From positions 1-64,000 of the forward strand of contig VSNQ01000003.1 of assembly GCA_009774395.1 (NCBI GenBank): a stretch of DNA of 64,000 bases, written 5' to 3'. Each line of letters opens with the position of its first letter. Within the stretch, counting starts at the first letter, position 1. The notes beneath the pieces were generated by a model. It made no database searches. It worked only from the letters and a program-made list of their open reading frames with translations, and was not told where the DNA came from. The DNA comes from Lachnospiraceae bacterium (GTDB lineage Bacteria; Bacillota; Clostridia; Lachnospirales; Lachnospiraceae). Below, one piece after another: positions 44,234 through 52,367 of this stretch. The position numbers and the translations under genes are program-made.

Positions 44234-44962
44234 CTACGCAATAAATATCTTCCTTTGACTTTCCGCTTCTTTCTCACAGATTAATTTTTGATATGCTGTT
44301 CCATATTTTGAAAACGACGTCTTATAAATTTTTTCCTGTGATAATGCTTTTACCATCCAAAGCGGTATACCTCCTGAAGTTTTAACTTCCATCAGCACCC
44401 GATCCTCATCAATCAGCCTTTCACCCCATACTTCTTTTGAGAGCGAAAGTTCCTCCTGCCTTGCGAGAATATTCTCGTCAAAGGTAACTCTGAAATCACT
44501 GCCATCGTGCGCATAAAACGCTTCTCTTTCATAGGATAAAAACACTTTTGGCTTTAGCGTTTGATAATACGCAAAGAAATAATCGATTTCCTTTCCTATC
44601 TGTGTGTCATAAGGAAACGGCGTATCCTTCACAATCCATTCCAATGCTTCCATCTGTGACAAAGCTTCACGGCGCTTATATACAATGTCGTCATACTTTT
44701 TCTTGAGTTCTATATAAACATTATCCTGCGCCGATACCTTTTTGTAGCTTCTAATACGAAGTTTTTCCTTATAAATAGGCTTTTCCAGGGAACGACACAC
44801 CAACCTGTAAGTATCTGTATCAAAATATATGTTCCTGATTGTCGTGTGCCCAAATTTGTCTAAACTCATATGCTGCAGCATTGCTTCAAGTATTGTTTTT
44901 TTCTGCTGCCTTGTCATCATATATTTCATTTCATACCGCTTGAATACTGACTGATATTCCAT
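44234..44962 (-). CDS. VTC-domain polyphosphate polymerase-like protein, module 1
   Basis: A 242-residue protein made wholly of the VTC tunnel domain. Conserved charged segments, in order, are VFKRYEMKYMMT, IRNIYFDTDTYRLV, KEKLRIRSYKK, NVYIELKKKYDDIVYKRR, PKVFLSYEREAFYAHDGSDFRVTFD, RVLMEVKTSGGIP and SFSKYGTAYQKL. In yeast Vtc4 the matching Lys, Arg and Glu residues bind ATP and the growing polyphosphate chain with metal. Start at 44962 follows GGGGGAG. It heads the module 1 operon (VTC, DUF4956, DUF4353, regulator, kinase). Polyphosphate synthesis in this clade is inferred from the fold. Confidence 0.88.
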   Translation of the reverse strand: MEYQSVFKRYEMKYMMTRQQKKTILEAMLQHMSLDKFGHTTIRNIYFDTDTYRLVCRSLEKPIYKEKLRIRSYKKVSAQDNVYIELKKKYDDIVYKRREALSQMEALEWIVKDTPFPYDTQIGKEIDYFFAYYQTLKPKVFLSYEREAFYAHDGSDFRVTFDENILARQEELSLSKEVWGERLIDEDRVLMEVKTSGGIPLWMVKALSQEKIYKTSFSKYGTAYQKLICEKEAESQRKIFIA

Positions 44963-45039
44963 AATAATCTCCCCCTGCGTGTACCAACGCGCGTTAAGCA
45001 ATTCATTTAGTGAAGTCTTACGATTTACTTGACTATGTT

Positions 45040-45154
45040 TTAAGGAACTATTAAAAAATTACTTTTAGTATTTCTTATCTTTTTCTCCGATCGCACCACT
45101 CTCAAAGAAAAATCCTGCGTACTATTTAAAAGTTATTTCTTAACTTTTCCTAAG
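45040..45154 (-). repeat. R4 repeat
   Basis: Bounded by TTAAGGAACTATTAAAAAAT and TTTCTTAACTTTTCCTAAG; core TCAAAGAAAAATCCTGCGTA as in the 43145 copy but shorter. Confidence 0.65.
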
Positions 45155-45354
45155 TATAAGATGTAAAGCTTAACTGAAGCTTAAATTAAATGTGTTTATT
45201 TTGTGAAATATAGAAAGGTTCCTATGCATTTGTATCACTAACATATTTCTATTGATACTATATAACGGCAGAATTTACCGTTCTGCATTGGTTAAACGTA
45301 TATGGCTGGCGTTATGTAGTCAGATTACTCGGAAATTTTAACTGTTAAGCAATA

Positions 45355-45391
45355 TATATTCGCGATCGCGAAGATTTTCCTTTCTGCACTA
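45355..45391. repeat. R1 half copy
   Basis: A left R1 arm only (AAGATTTTCCTTTCTGCAC) preceded by a GCGATCGC palindrome. The rest of the 45155-45479 gap shows nothing recognisable beyond the R1 piece and an 11-bp inverted ACGGCAGAATT sequence. Confidence 0.5.
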
Positions 45392-45479
45392 ATACATTTT
45401 TATTTCCAATGTTTTGTGATATACTTAAAGCGTTTAAAACATTGATTATTCATCTACAAACAGCAGATCGGAGATTGAA

Positions 45480-45743
45480 ATGAATCTTAATAAAAGCCAA
45501 GAAATATTATTACAAATCGAATTATTATGTTCTTCTGTACAACAAAGTACATACAACCAAACACTTAAACAGGGGCGTGCGCTTCTGGCAGAACTTCACA
45601 AATGCGGTTTAGGTACTCATGCTGTCTATCAAGCTTTATTTGTGTGCCACAATAGTTTAGACGACAGTCCTTCTCATGATTTTGCCGCAGATTTATTAGA
45701 TTTTGTTGCGGGATGGTGTTCTTTACAGAACAGCATCTGGTGA
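45480..45743 (+). CDS. Small hypothetical protein (87 aa)
   Basis: A soluble, mostly helical protein (KSQEILLQIELLCSSVQQST, RALLAELHKCGLGTHAVYQAL) with Cys residues at 17, 45, 57 and 80. CGGAGA lies seven bases before the ATG. It is followed by an acetyltransferase gene after 24 bases on the same strand and may be co-transcribed. No family recognised. Confidence 0.7.
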   Translation: MNLNKSQEILLQIELLCSSVQQSTYNQTLKQGRALLAELHKCGLGTHAVYQALFVCHNSLDDSPSHDFAADLLDFVAGWCSLQNSIW

Positions 45744-45767
45744 TATAAAGAAAGGAGCAAAGCCAAA

Positions 45768-46289
45768 ATGATTTTTATAGAAACCAAACGATTGATTTTA
45801 AGGAACTATCAAACAGGCGATTTTGCAGATATTCGGGCTTACTTTTCAAATGAGGAGGTTAGCCGCTACGAGGATTTTTATCCTATGACGGATGCGCAGA
45901 TTGCCGACCTTCTTAGCAAATGGATACCATTGGACAACCGCCTTGTTGCGGAACGAAAATCAGATAAAACCGTTATCGGAAGTATTGGCTATTGGGTAGA
46001 TAACGAAGGACACCACTGTATTGATTATGACTTTCATCCGGATTACTGTGGAAACGGTTACGCCACGGAAGCTGCACAGGCACTTGTCCAGCATTTATTT
46101 GAAACCACCAATATTTGTGCTGTTTATGCAGATTGTGACATACAAAATACAGCATCGTGGAAACTTTTGAAACGCATTGGATTTCAACGCCTGCGAATGC
46201 TGGAAAACCAATGTTACAAACACGATTCCGCCGAAAATCCGATTTTGATTCGCACTTATTTATATGAAAAAAAACGCAGCTATACTTAG
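45768..46289 (+). CDS. GNAT family N-acetyltransferase (RimJ/RimL-like)
   Basis: A 173-residue acetyltransferase: ETKRLILRNYQTGDFADIRAYF (residues 3-24) is the usual start, and the acetyl-CoA site is DYDFHPDYCGNGYATEAAQALVQHLFE (residues 86-112), followed by NTASWKLLKRIGFQRLRMLE. It belongs to the RimJ/RimL-like branch that acetylates protein N-termini, ribosomal proteins or small molecules; the substrate is unknown. AAAGGAG precedes the start. An R7 repeat follows. Confidence 0.92.
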   Translation: MIFIETKRLILRNYQTGDFADIRAYFSNEEVSRYEDFYPMTDAQIADLLSKWIPLDNRLVAERKSDKTVIGSIGYWVDNEGHHCIDYDFHPDYCGNGYATEAAQALVQHLFETTNICAVYADCDIQNTASWKLLKRIGFQRLRMLENQCYKHDSAENPILIRTYLYEKKRSYT

Positions 46290-46306
46290 CATCGAAAAGA
46301 CTGGCG

Positions 46307-46375
46307 CTAAGTATAGCAATATGCACACAGCCGCACAAATAAAAATTGCCGCTTTGCGGCGTGCTGCTGGCGCAG
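46307..46375 (+). repeat. R7 hairpin repeat
   Basis: CTAAGTATAGCAATATGCAC followed by a hairpin around AATTGCCGCTTTGCGGCG; it matches 48698-48766 over about 69 bases. An ACGGCAAATCTTTTTGCC hairpin follows at 46379-46396. Confidence 0.7.
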
Positions 46376-46479
46376 CTACACGGCAAATCTTTTTGCCATT
46401 CAATATAAAATAAATATTTGAAATTCTTGTAGCTTTTTCATGTTCTTAATTGTATTCACAGTGAAAGGAAGGTGAGAAC

Positions 46480-46980
46480 ATGAAACAGGAATCATTGTGC
46501 GCAGATGATTTCACGGTTATTCAAAGATACTCCGATATGGTATACCGTCTTGCATTTTCTTTGGTAAAAAACAAATACGATGCCGAGGATATCCACCAAG
46601 AAGTATTTGTTCGTTATCTGTGCAAGAAACCCTTATTTGAGAGTGCAGAGCACGAGAAAGCGTGGTTTCTAAGAGTAACAATTAATCTTTGTAAAAATTT
46701 GTGGAAAACTGCATGGAAACAAAAATTTACGCAGCTCGATGAGGCTGACATTGCAAATATACCCGCTGAAAATCCACCTGAAACGGGAATTATTGAATCC
46801 GTGAAAAAGCTTCCGCAAAAATATAGAATTGTTATTCATTTATTTTATTATGAGGAACTTTCTGTGGAGGAAATTGCGAAACTTTTACATAAAAAAGCCT
46901 CTACTGTCAGAACACAGCTTACCCGTGCACGTAAAAAGTTATCGCAGCTTTGCCTTTATCGTGAAACGCAGTCAAATTAA
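46480..46980 (+). CDS. ECF-type RNA polymerase sigma factor
   Basis: A 166-residue sigma-70 family protein. Region 2: RYSDMVYRLAFSLVKNKYDAEDIHQEVFVRYL (residues 15-47); region 4: VKKLPQKYRIVIHLFYYEELSVEEIAKLLHKKASTVRTQLTRARKKL (residues 108-155). AAGGAAGG precedes the start. The next gene is a DUF4179 protein on the same strand, the usual anti-sigma-like partner, so the two form a regulatory pair. The 3-prime end of the gene is duplicated in tandem just past the stop. Confidence 0.93.
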   Translation: MKQESLCADDFTVIQRYSDMVYRLAFSLVKNKYDAEDIHQEVFVRYLCKKPLFESAEHEKAWFLRVTINLCKNLWKTAWKQKFTQLDEADIANIPAENPPETGIIESVKKLPQKYRIVIHLFYYEELSVEEIAKLLHKKASTVRTQLTRARKKLSQLCLYRETQSN

Positions 46981-47106
46981 AATGACACCTGACTTTTTCT
47001 TAAAAAGTTAGTACAACTTTGTATTTATCGTGAAACGCGGGCAAGTTAAAATTATACCTGACTTTTACTTAAAAAGTTAACGCAACTTTGCATTTATAAT
47101 GAAACA
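46933..47106 (+). repeat. 69-bp tandem repeat of the sigma gene 3-prime end
   Basis: AAAAAGTTA starts at 46933, 47002 and 47071 with a period of exactly 69 bases. Each unit has a GTGAAAC and GACTTTTxCTT. The first unit includes the last 16 codons of the sigma gene; the later ones are degenerated non-coding copies. Confidence 0.88.
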
Positions 47107-47146
47107 GTGAAAAAGCTGTATTTGCAATATTTTAGGAGGAATTTCA

Positions 47147-48265
47147 ATGTTTAAAGAAGATTATCAAAACGCATACAATCATATTGTACCAGAGGAACAT
47201 TATATGGAGAAAATCCACCAGCAATTCACTATACGCAAGCAAAGACAAAAGCGAACAGCTTGGCTTCGACCGGCTGTTGCTACGGCAATGGCTGTCTGTA
47301 TCATCGGTATTACCATGCCTGTAATGGCAAAAAATATTCCAACCATCTACAATATACTAGATCGGTATGCACCAGAACTGTCACAGATGATTCTGCCCGA
47401 CACAGCCCAATGCACCGATCAAGATATTACAGTAAAAGTTGAGGCTGTAAACGTTCATAATCAGAATGCCGAAATTATCCTGTCCGTTTCTGACGCACAA
47501 AACCGTATTTATGAAAAAGTTGATTTATTCGACAATTACACCCTTTCCAGCAACAGCGCCTCAAGCAATATCGGCGGATGCAGATTCCTTGAATATCGTG
47601 CTGACGAGGGTAAGGCATATTTTCAAATATCAGTCAGCACAGACGACCATTTTGACAAAAGCCGCCTGACATTTTCGCTTCATCGACTGCTCACGAGATG
47701 TTTTTCAGAAAAGCACACGATTTCGCTGGAAACTATGATAAGCAATCCAAACACAAAAGAAGTATCACTAAATGGGTGCGGCGGAATTGATGATAAAGGT
47801 ACTTTTTCTAGCTTTTTTGTGAGTGCGGACACTGAAGATTTTAACTTACCGAATTGCAAGGTACTTGATTTATCCGCATATACCCAAAACGATACTTCTA
47901 ATATTGAAGCTTCAACTCCGCAGACACAATTGGCAGTTCCCGACAATACCGGCTTAGCGGATAATCTTACGATTCTCGGCACAGCATATATGGATGGCGT
48001 ACTGCGCTTGCAAGTCTGCAATGGGACTTTTGATAATGCTGACAGGCACTTACAGCCATTTTTAGTGTACCAAGATGGTACAGAATATCACGAAGATTAT
48101 TCTGTAGGCTGGCAGGAACAGGTTGACGGAAAAACGCTTTACTTTTCTGAACATTGGTTCTGTGTGGATAAAGAAACCCTAGACAGCGCGCAATTGTATG
48201 GAATTTTTCATATTTCGGATGGACTGATAAAAGGCAATTGGGAAGTTCATTTCCGTTTGCAGTAG
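47147..48265 (+). CDS. DUF4179 domain membrane protein (sigma partner)
   Basis: A 372-residue protein. Residues 1-45 are cytosolic (HIVPEEHYMEKIHQQFTIRKQRQKR), a membrane helix spans about 45-64 (LRPAVATAMAVCIIGITMPV), then the DUF4179 domain (MAKNIPTIYNILDRYAPELSQMI, and DITVKVEAVNVHNQNAEIIL) and a longer beta-rich outer domain. The layout of a short inner N-terminus plus outer sensor fits an anti-sigma factor for the ECF sigma encoded upstream. AGGAGG precedes the start. The signal is unknown. Confidence 0.88.
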   Translation: MFKEDYQNAYNHIVPEEHYMEKIHQQFTIRKQRQKRTAWLRPAVATAMAVCIIGITMPVMAKNIPTIYNILDRYAPELSQMILPDTAQCTDQDITVKVEAVNVHNQNAEIILSVSDAQNRIYEKVDLFDNYTLSSNSASSNIGGCRFLEYRADEGKAYFQISVSTDDHFDKSRLTFSLHRLLTRCFSEKHTISLETMISNPNTKEVSLNGCGGIDDKGTFSSFFVSADTEDFNLPNCKVLDLSAYTQNDTSNIEASTPQTQLAVPDNTGLADNLTILGTAYMDGVLRLQVCNGTFDNADRHLQPFLVYQDGTEYHEDYSVGWQEQVDGKTLYFSEHWFCVDKETLDSAQLYGIFHISDGLIKGNWEVHFRLQ

Positions 48266-48357
48266 GGAGAGCTGAAATCTGCGGCATAACGCGAATACTT
48301 TTATAATTTGCTATATCGAGTCGTAAATGGGGCTGTGAATAAGTTCCTAATCTGTTC

Positions 48358-48618
48358 CTATGCACTTAAAATTTGTACTTGAATAGTTTCCTCTACTACT
48401 AAAATATTATCTAAAGGTACATTAAATACCGCTGCAAGAACCACTAAATTATCGACGGTTGGCATTGCTGTTCCACGCTGCCATTTGTAGATTGCCTGTG
48501 GTGTTGCAAAACCAAATATTTCCTGTAATTCCTTAACAGACAAGCCTGCCTGCTCCCGCAAATGCAAAATATTCTGACCTGTTTTTACCATATTGATTGT
48601 TGGAATTTTCCGTTTCAT
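48358..48618 (-). CDS. XRE-family helix-turn-helix regulator
   Basis: An 86-residue regulator that is almost wholly the helix-turn-helix: MVKTGQNILHLREQAGLSVKELQEIFGFATPQAIYKWQRGTAMPTVDNLVVLAAVFNVPLDNILV. ATG at 48618 follows GGAGAGG at about 12 bases. A longer open frame upstream passes through an R7 repeat and is not coding. It lies between the DUF4179 and rtcB genes on the rtcB strand and may be read from the rtcB transcript. Confidence 0.88.
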   Translation of the reverse strand: MKRKIPTINMVKTGQNILHLREQAGLSVKELQEIFGFATPQAIYKWQRGTAMPTVDNLVVLAAVFNVPLDNILVVEETIQVQILSA

Positions 48619-48697
48619 ATTTTTACCATACCTCTCCAATGCACAAACAAAACAAGCTGCGAATGTTTTGTTATGCCAAGCGTTGAAATGATCGATG

Positions 48698-48766
48698 CTA
48701 GGTATAACAATATACACACAGCCACACAAAGGCAAATTGCCGCTTTGCAATGTGTGGCTGGCGCAG
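48698..48766. repeat. R7 hairpin repeat
   Basis: Matches 46307-46375; its CAGCCACACA and TGTGTGGCTG arms form a perfect 10-bp hairpin stem. Confidence 0.75.
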
Positions 48767-48772
48767 TATAAA

Positions 48773-49981
48773 TTAATCCGCTGCCTTAAAATTATAAATT
48801 GGCTTCATAATATCAATTACATCAACTGTTTCTTGAATCACATCAATAATGTCCTCTAGGGATTTATATGCCATTGGTGCTTCATCCAGTGTTTCCTCGC
48901 TAACAGAAGTTGTGTAAACACCTTCCATTACATGTTTGTATTCCTCTATATTTAATGTTTCTTTTGCTTTCGTTCTTGACATCAAACGCCCTGCGCCGTG
49001 TGGTGCGGAATCGTTCCACTCTGGATTTCCTTTACCGACTGCAAGAACGCTGCCATCTTTCATATTAATTGGAATCAATACCTTCTCTCCCTTGTGTGCG
49101 GCAATTGCACCTTTTCGCAGAATCATTTCATTGGTATCAATATAATTGTGAATCGTATGAAATGATTCCCCGCCTGCAAGCCCCGTCCGCGCAAGCAGCA
49201 CTTCGGCAATTTTCTCTCGATTGCGTCTTGCAAATGCTTGACAGATTTCCACATCATGCAGATAATCGTCAAGATAAGTGCCATATAAAAAACACAAGTC
49301 CTCTGGTATTGTTGCCTCTCGTTTCTGCCATGAAATTGCCGCTAATGCCTCTTGTATCTCTTTTCGCCTACCCTGCTCCTTGTAGCTACGGATAATTTCC
49401 TCACGCTCCTGAAAATATGTTTCCTTTCCTTTATTTAAGTCGACCGCTAACTGCTGATACAGTTCCGCAACCTGCTTTCCAAGATTACGGCTGCCAGAAT
49501 GAATTACAAGATATTTCGTTTTATCTGACGCTTCCTCTACCTCTATAAAATGATTTCCGCCGCCCAGCGTCCCAAGACTGCGCTCCAGCCATTTTGTATT
49601 TTTCAAACTTCTGTAACAACGCAGGCTTTGCAGATCAAACCGCTCTTGCCTGCCCTCCCAAACATGCATACCAGACGGCACATAATGCGCTGTTTCATCA
49701 AGCTTTGCAAAATCAATTTCTGCGTTTCCAAGCTTAACTGTATACATACCGCAGCCAATATCCACCCCTACAATATTTGGAACTGCTTTATCAATAATTG
49801 TCATCGTAGTGCCGATTGTACAGCCTTTTCCAGAATGAACATCCGGCATAATGCGAATCCGGCTACCGTTTGTAAATTCATAATCACACATTCGCCGAAT
49901 CTGTTCAATCGCTTCCTGCTCCACAACCCTTGCATAACAAAGTGCTGTATTTACTTTTCCCTTGATCTCAAATTGTTCCAT
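48773..49981 (-). CDS. rtcB: RtcB family RNA ligase
   Basis: A 402-residue RNA ligase that joins 2,3-cyclic-phosphate or 3-phosphate ends to 5-OH ends with GTP and metal. Motifs: MPDVHSGKGCTIGTTM near residue 38, VGVDIGCGMYTVKL near 66, LGGGNHFIEVEEASDKTK near 145, VIHSGSRNLG near 170, and APHGAGRLMSRTKA near 330, whose His should be guanylylated. It is of the shorter RtcB type. ATG at 49981 follows AAAGGAG; the open frame runs further upstream through an R6 leader repeat. No archease or Ro60 gene is adjacent; a 51-codon ORF and hairpins lie upstream on the same strand. Confidence 0.94.
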   Translation of the reverse strand: MEQFEIKGKVNTALCYARVVEQEAIEQIRRMCDYEFTNGSRIRIMPDVHSGKGCTIGTTMTIIDKAVPNIVGVDIGCGMYTVKLGNAEIDFAKLDETAHYVPSGMHVWEGRQERFDLQSLRCYRSLKNTKWLERSLGTLGGGNHFIEVEEASDKTKYLVIHSGSRNLGKQVAELYQQLAVDLNKGKETYFQEREEIIRSYKEQGRRKEIQEALAAISWQKREATIPEDLCFLYGTYLDDYLHDVEICQAFARRNREKIAEVLLARTGLAGGESFHTIHNYIDTNEMILRKGAIAAHKGEKVLIPINMKDGSVLAVGKGNPEWNDSAPHGAGRLMSRTKAKETLNIEEYKHVMEGVYTTSVSEETLDEAPMAYKSLEDIIDVIQETVDVIDIMKPIYNFKAAD

Positions 49982-50034
49982 TTTCTTCTCCTTTCTGGAT
50001 TTGACACAATCACAATCGAGTAGAACACCTTCTT

Positions 50035-50195
50035 CCCTACTCGCTACGCAACCCGTGCGCCGCTTCTGCGGCATTTTTCTTCTGCATGGGGCTGTGTAAT
50101 CTAGCAGGGGAATAACCTTCTCTCCTACTCGCGCGCCGGGCACTCGTCAGCTATGCTGACAATCTTCCTTTGAGTGCCTGTGTGCATAAAAAAAC
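50035..50195 (-). repeat. R6 leader repeats upstream of rtcB
   Basis: Two R6 units. 50141-50195 matches 37141-37197 (TGTCAGCATAGCTGACGAGTG on the minus strand); 50036-50100 matches 59310-59375 (GCCGCAGAAGCGGCGCA and CCCATGCAGA). They are richer in GC than their surroundings and fold as hairpins. Confidence 0.7.
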
Positions 50196-50222
50196 CGCTA
50201 TATCCATATAAGATAAGCGGTT
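50189..50222 (-). terminator. Terminator between the 51-codon ORF and rtcB
   Basis: On the minus strand AAACCGC pairs with GCGGTTT with TTAT/ATA extension, followed by seven T. It lies in the rtcB leader, so it either ends the small ORF transcript or attenuates rtcB. Confidence 0.75.
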
Positions 50223-50288
50223 TGTAAAATTCCATATTTGCGTTTTACATCGGGTAGCTTTATTATTGATACAATATGCCTTTCCCTT

Positions 50289-50444
50289 CTATTTCATATG
50301 GTTTTTTCGCCTTTTTCTTACCTTATAGGAATGCACAAAAGAGAAGCTCTGATCTAGATACCTAGACAGCGCTTCTTGACTGCTTATTTCTATATGTTCA
50401 CTATCAGTATAATTCGCATAGACGGCGAAAATATTGTTTCTCAT
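50289..50444 (-). CDS. Small ORF (51 aa) upstream of rtcB
   Basis: ATG at 50444 follows GGAG by six bases. The product is 51 residues, with an acidic middle (YTDSEHIEISSQEALSRYLD) and a very basic tail (KVRKRRKNHMK). No membrane segment. It precedes rtcB by about 300 bases on the same strand, with a terminator and R6 repeats between. No family recognised; it could be an RNA-binding partner because of the tail, but this is a guess. Confidence 0.5.
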   Translation of the reverse strand: MRNNIFAVYANYTDSEHIEISSQEALSRYLDQSFSFVHSYKVRKRRKNHMK

Positions 50445-50456
50445 ATTAATCTCCAT

Positions 50457-50583
50457 GCCGCTTTAGCGGCTCAAATAGATATCAAAAACGCTGTCCTTCG
50501 CGTTTTCCTGTGTGAAACTTAACACTTCTTAGGCAGTGTCTTTTGCTGCCTTAAAAGTATTATTCACACTACTGTTCCTTTCT
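50457..50583 (-). promoter_or_regulatory. Hairpin-rich leader with a 12-codon ORF
   Basis: Three perfect short hairpins on the minus strand: AGGCAG/CTGCCT, AAAACGC/GCGTTTT and GCCGCTAAAGCGGC. A GTG-started 12-codon ORF with AAAGGAAC upstream lies at its beginning (starts near 50568). This could be a regulatory leader or a small structured RNA. Confidence 0.4.
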
Positions 50584-50715
50584 ATTTAAGAATATGCTTA
50601 ATAACTGTATTTATGATGCGATGCATATGCTTACATAGATTTCTTTGTTATAGATTACTATAACATATTTATGTGCAAATGTCATTATACTTGTGGTATA
50701 AAGTTTTGCAATGTA

Positions 50716-50886
50716 GTAACAGTTCGTTACTTTTCACACCCACGCCAAAGTAGTGGGAATCATGCGGTCTGCGCATTTACTGCGCTGACCGTAATAAAAT
50801 GTAGTGATTGGAGGTATCCAGCCCATCGCGAAGCGATTTCCAATGGCTGGATACGTAACAGTTCAATGGGTTATCTGAACTGTTAC
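50716..50886 (-). repeat. R2 element carrying an R3 fragment
   Basis: An R2 copy in reverse orientation with ends GTAACAGTTC and CTGAACTGTTAC. At 50726-50765 it contains the R3 right end (GTTACTTTTCACACCCACGC and following bases). No flanking duplication is seen. Confidence 0.8.
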
Positions 50887-51014
50887 ATACAAAGTAAAAT
50901 TTAATACGAATCAACTTGCAAAACTGCGATATTTCTCTTATCATAATAGTATCAAATGCGCCAGATCCTCACGTTTGGGATATACTCAGTTCCAAAACAC
51001 TGGTGCGCTTTGAG

Positions 51015-51178
51015 TAAGGAACTGTAAACAAATAATTTTACCATCCCGCTTGTCTATTTCTCCGATTATGCATATTAAAACGCCTCGCCGCAGCCCGCTG
51101 CGCCTACGTTTTTTTGCATACCTCCTCGAAGAAATATCCGACACAGTCTGGCAGTGTTCTTTATTTACAGTTTCTAAG
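51015..51178. repeat. R4 repeat, divergent core
   Basis: Bounded by TAAGGAACTGTAAACAAATA and TTATTTACAGTTTCTAAGG with a different core of about 125 bases. It abuts the next terminator. Confidence 0.6.
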
Positions 51179-51225
51179 GGAGAAAGAACAAATTTGTAGC
51201 GGGATGGGTTCTTTCTCCCTTTTTT
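51178..51225 (+). terminator. Strong 12-bp stem terminator
   Basis: GGGAGAAAGAAC (51178-51189) pairs perfectly with GTTCTTTCTCCC (51208-51219), followed by six T. The gene it once served is no longer recognisable. Confidence 0.88.
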
Positions 51226-51238
51226 GTCTATCTGCTGC

Positions 51239-51331
51239 ACCGAAAAAATAAAGCGTGAACAGGCTAAGGCAAAAAAGCAGATGATAAAAGAAAAGGAGGC
51301 GGACGAGTTCATCAGGCAAGAAAAAAGATAA
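51239..51331 (+). pseudogene. Charged C-terminal gene remnant
   Basis: About 30 codons ending in TAA at 51329-51331 encode EKIKREQAKAKKQMIKEKEA and a similar tail. No start codon or ribosome binding site precedes it. It resembles the basic coiled C-terminus of small proteins from mobile elements, and it lies just before a recombinase gene; the assignment is weak. Confidence 0.3.
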
Positions 51332-51349
51332 AAGGATGAGATGAGAGCA

Positions 51350-51378
51350 GGAACAGTAAAATGTCCCTGTTCTTCTTT
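51350..51378 (+). terminator. Hairpin terminator before the recombinase
   Basis: GGAACAG pairs with CTGTTC around a loop of ten bases, followed by TTCTTTTTAT. Confidence 0.65.
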
Positions 51379-51411
51379 TTATAATTATTTCGAAAAATGG
51401 AGGAAAACAAT

Positions 51412-52026
<615 letters not shown>

Positions 52027-52041
52027 GGATAGTGTTATAAC

Positions 52042-52065
52042 TATCAAAAAGTGTACTTTTTGATA
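52042..52065 (+). repeat. Left inverted repeat / putative crossover site
   Basis: Arms TATCAAAAAGT and ACTTTTTGATA with centre GT. The half-site resembles that of Hin/Gin-type invertase sites, whose known half-site is close to TTATCAAAAACC. Confidence 0.8.
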
Positions 52066-52321
52066 ATCTCTCAATTGAGCCGAATTATAATCTGTCGAAA
52101 ATTCTATTTAGAAAAAAAGATGGGATATTTTGACATTCTGTTAAAAAGATTAAGAAAAAACGCAACAGTTCAGCTTACACTATTCCGCTAGTAAAATCGT
52201 TCTTCGAGTGATTTTGCAAGTTGTGAATGCACCAAAATGTAACTTTGACATAGTTTGTGTACATCAGGCGTAACTGTAAGACTGGACTGTTATAAAAAAT
52301 TTGTAAATTGTCAAAAAATAC

Positions 52322-52350
52322 TTGCAAACGGTCAGGTTTTTATGTACAAT
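52322..52350 (+). promoter_or_regulatory. Sigma-A promoter of the CotH-VTC-DUF4956 operon
   Basis: TTGCAA (52322-52327) and TACAAT (52345-52350), 17 bases apart. The expected start site near 52357 is just inside the right inverted repeat, so the repeat is in the 5-prime end of the message. This is the ON orientation. Confidence 0.82.
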
Positions 52351-52367
52351 AACTTTGTTGTTGCGGC

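Noticed and set aside
35000..50143. Long N-terminal extensions of the ABC exporter and RtcB proteins (to 37190 and 50143)
   Set aside because: They translate R6 repeats (for example LLDYTAPCR-like strings) and well-placed ribosome binding sites exist at the inner starts.
2047..51178. The many repeats as a possible CRISPR array
   Set aside because: Copies are far apart, palindromic over their full length and not separated by uniform spacers; no cas genes are present.
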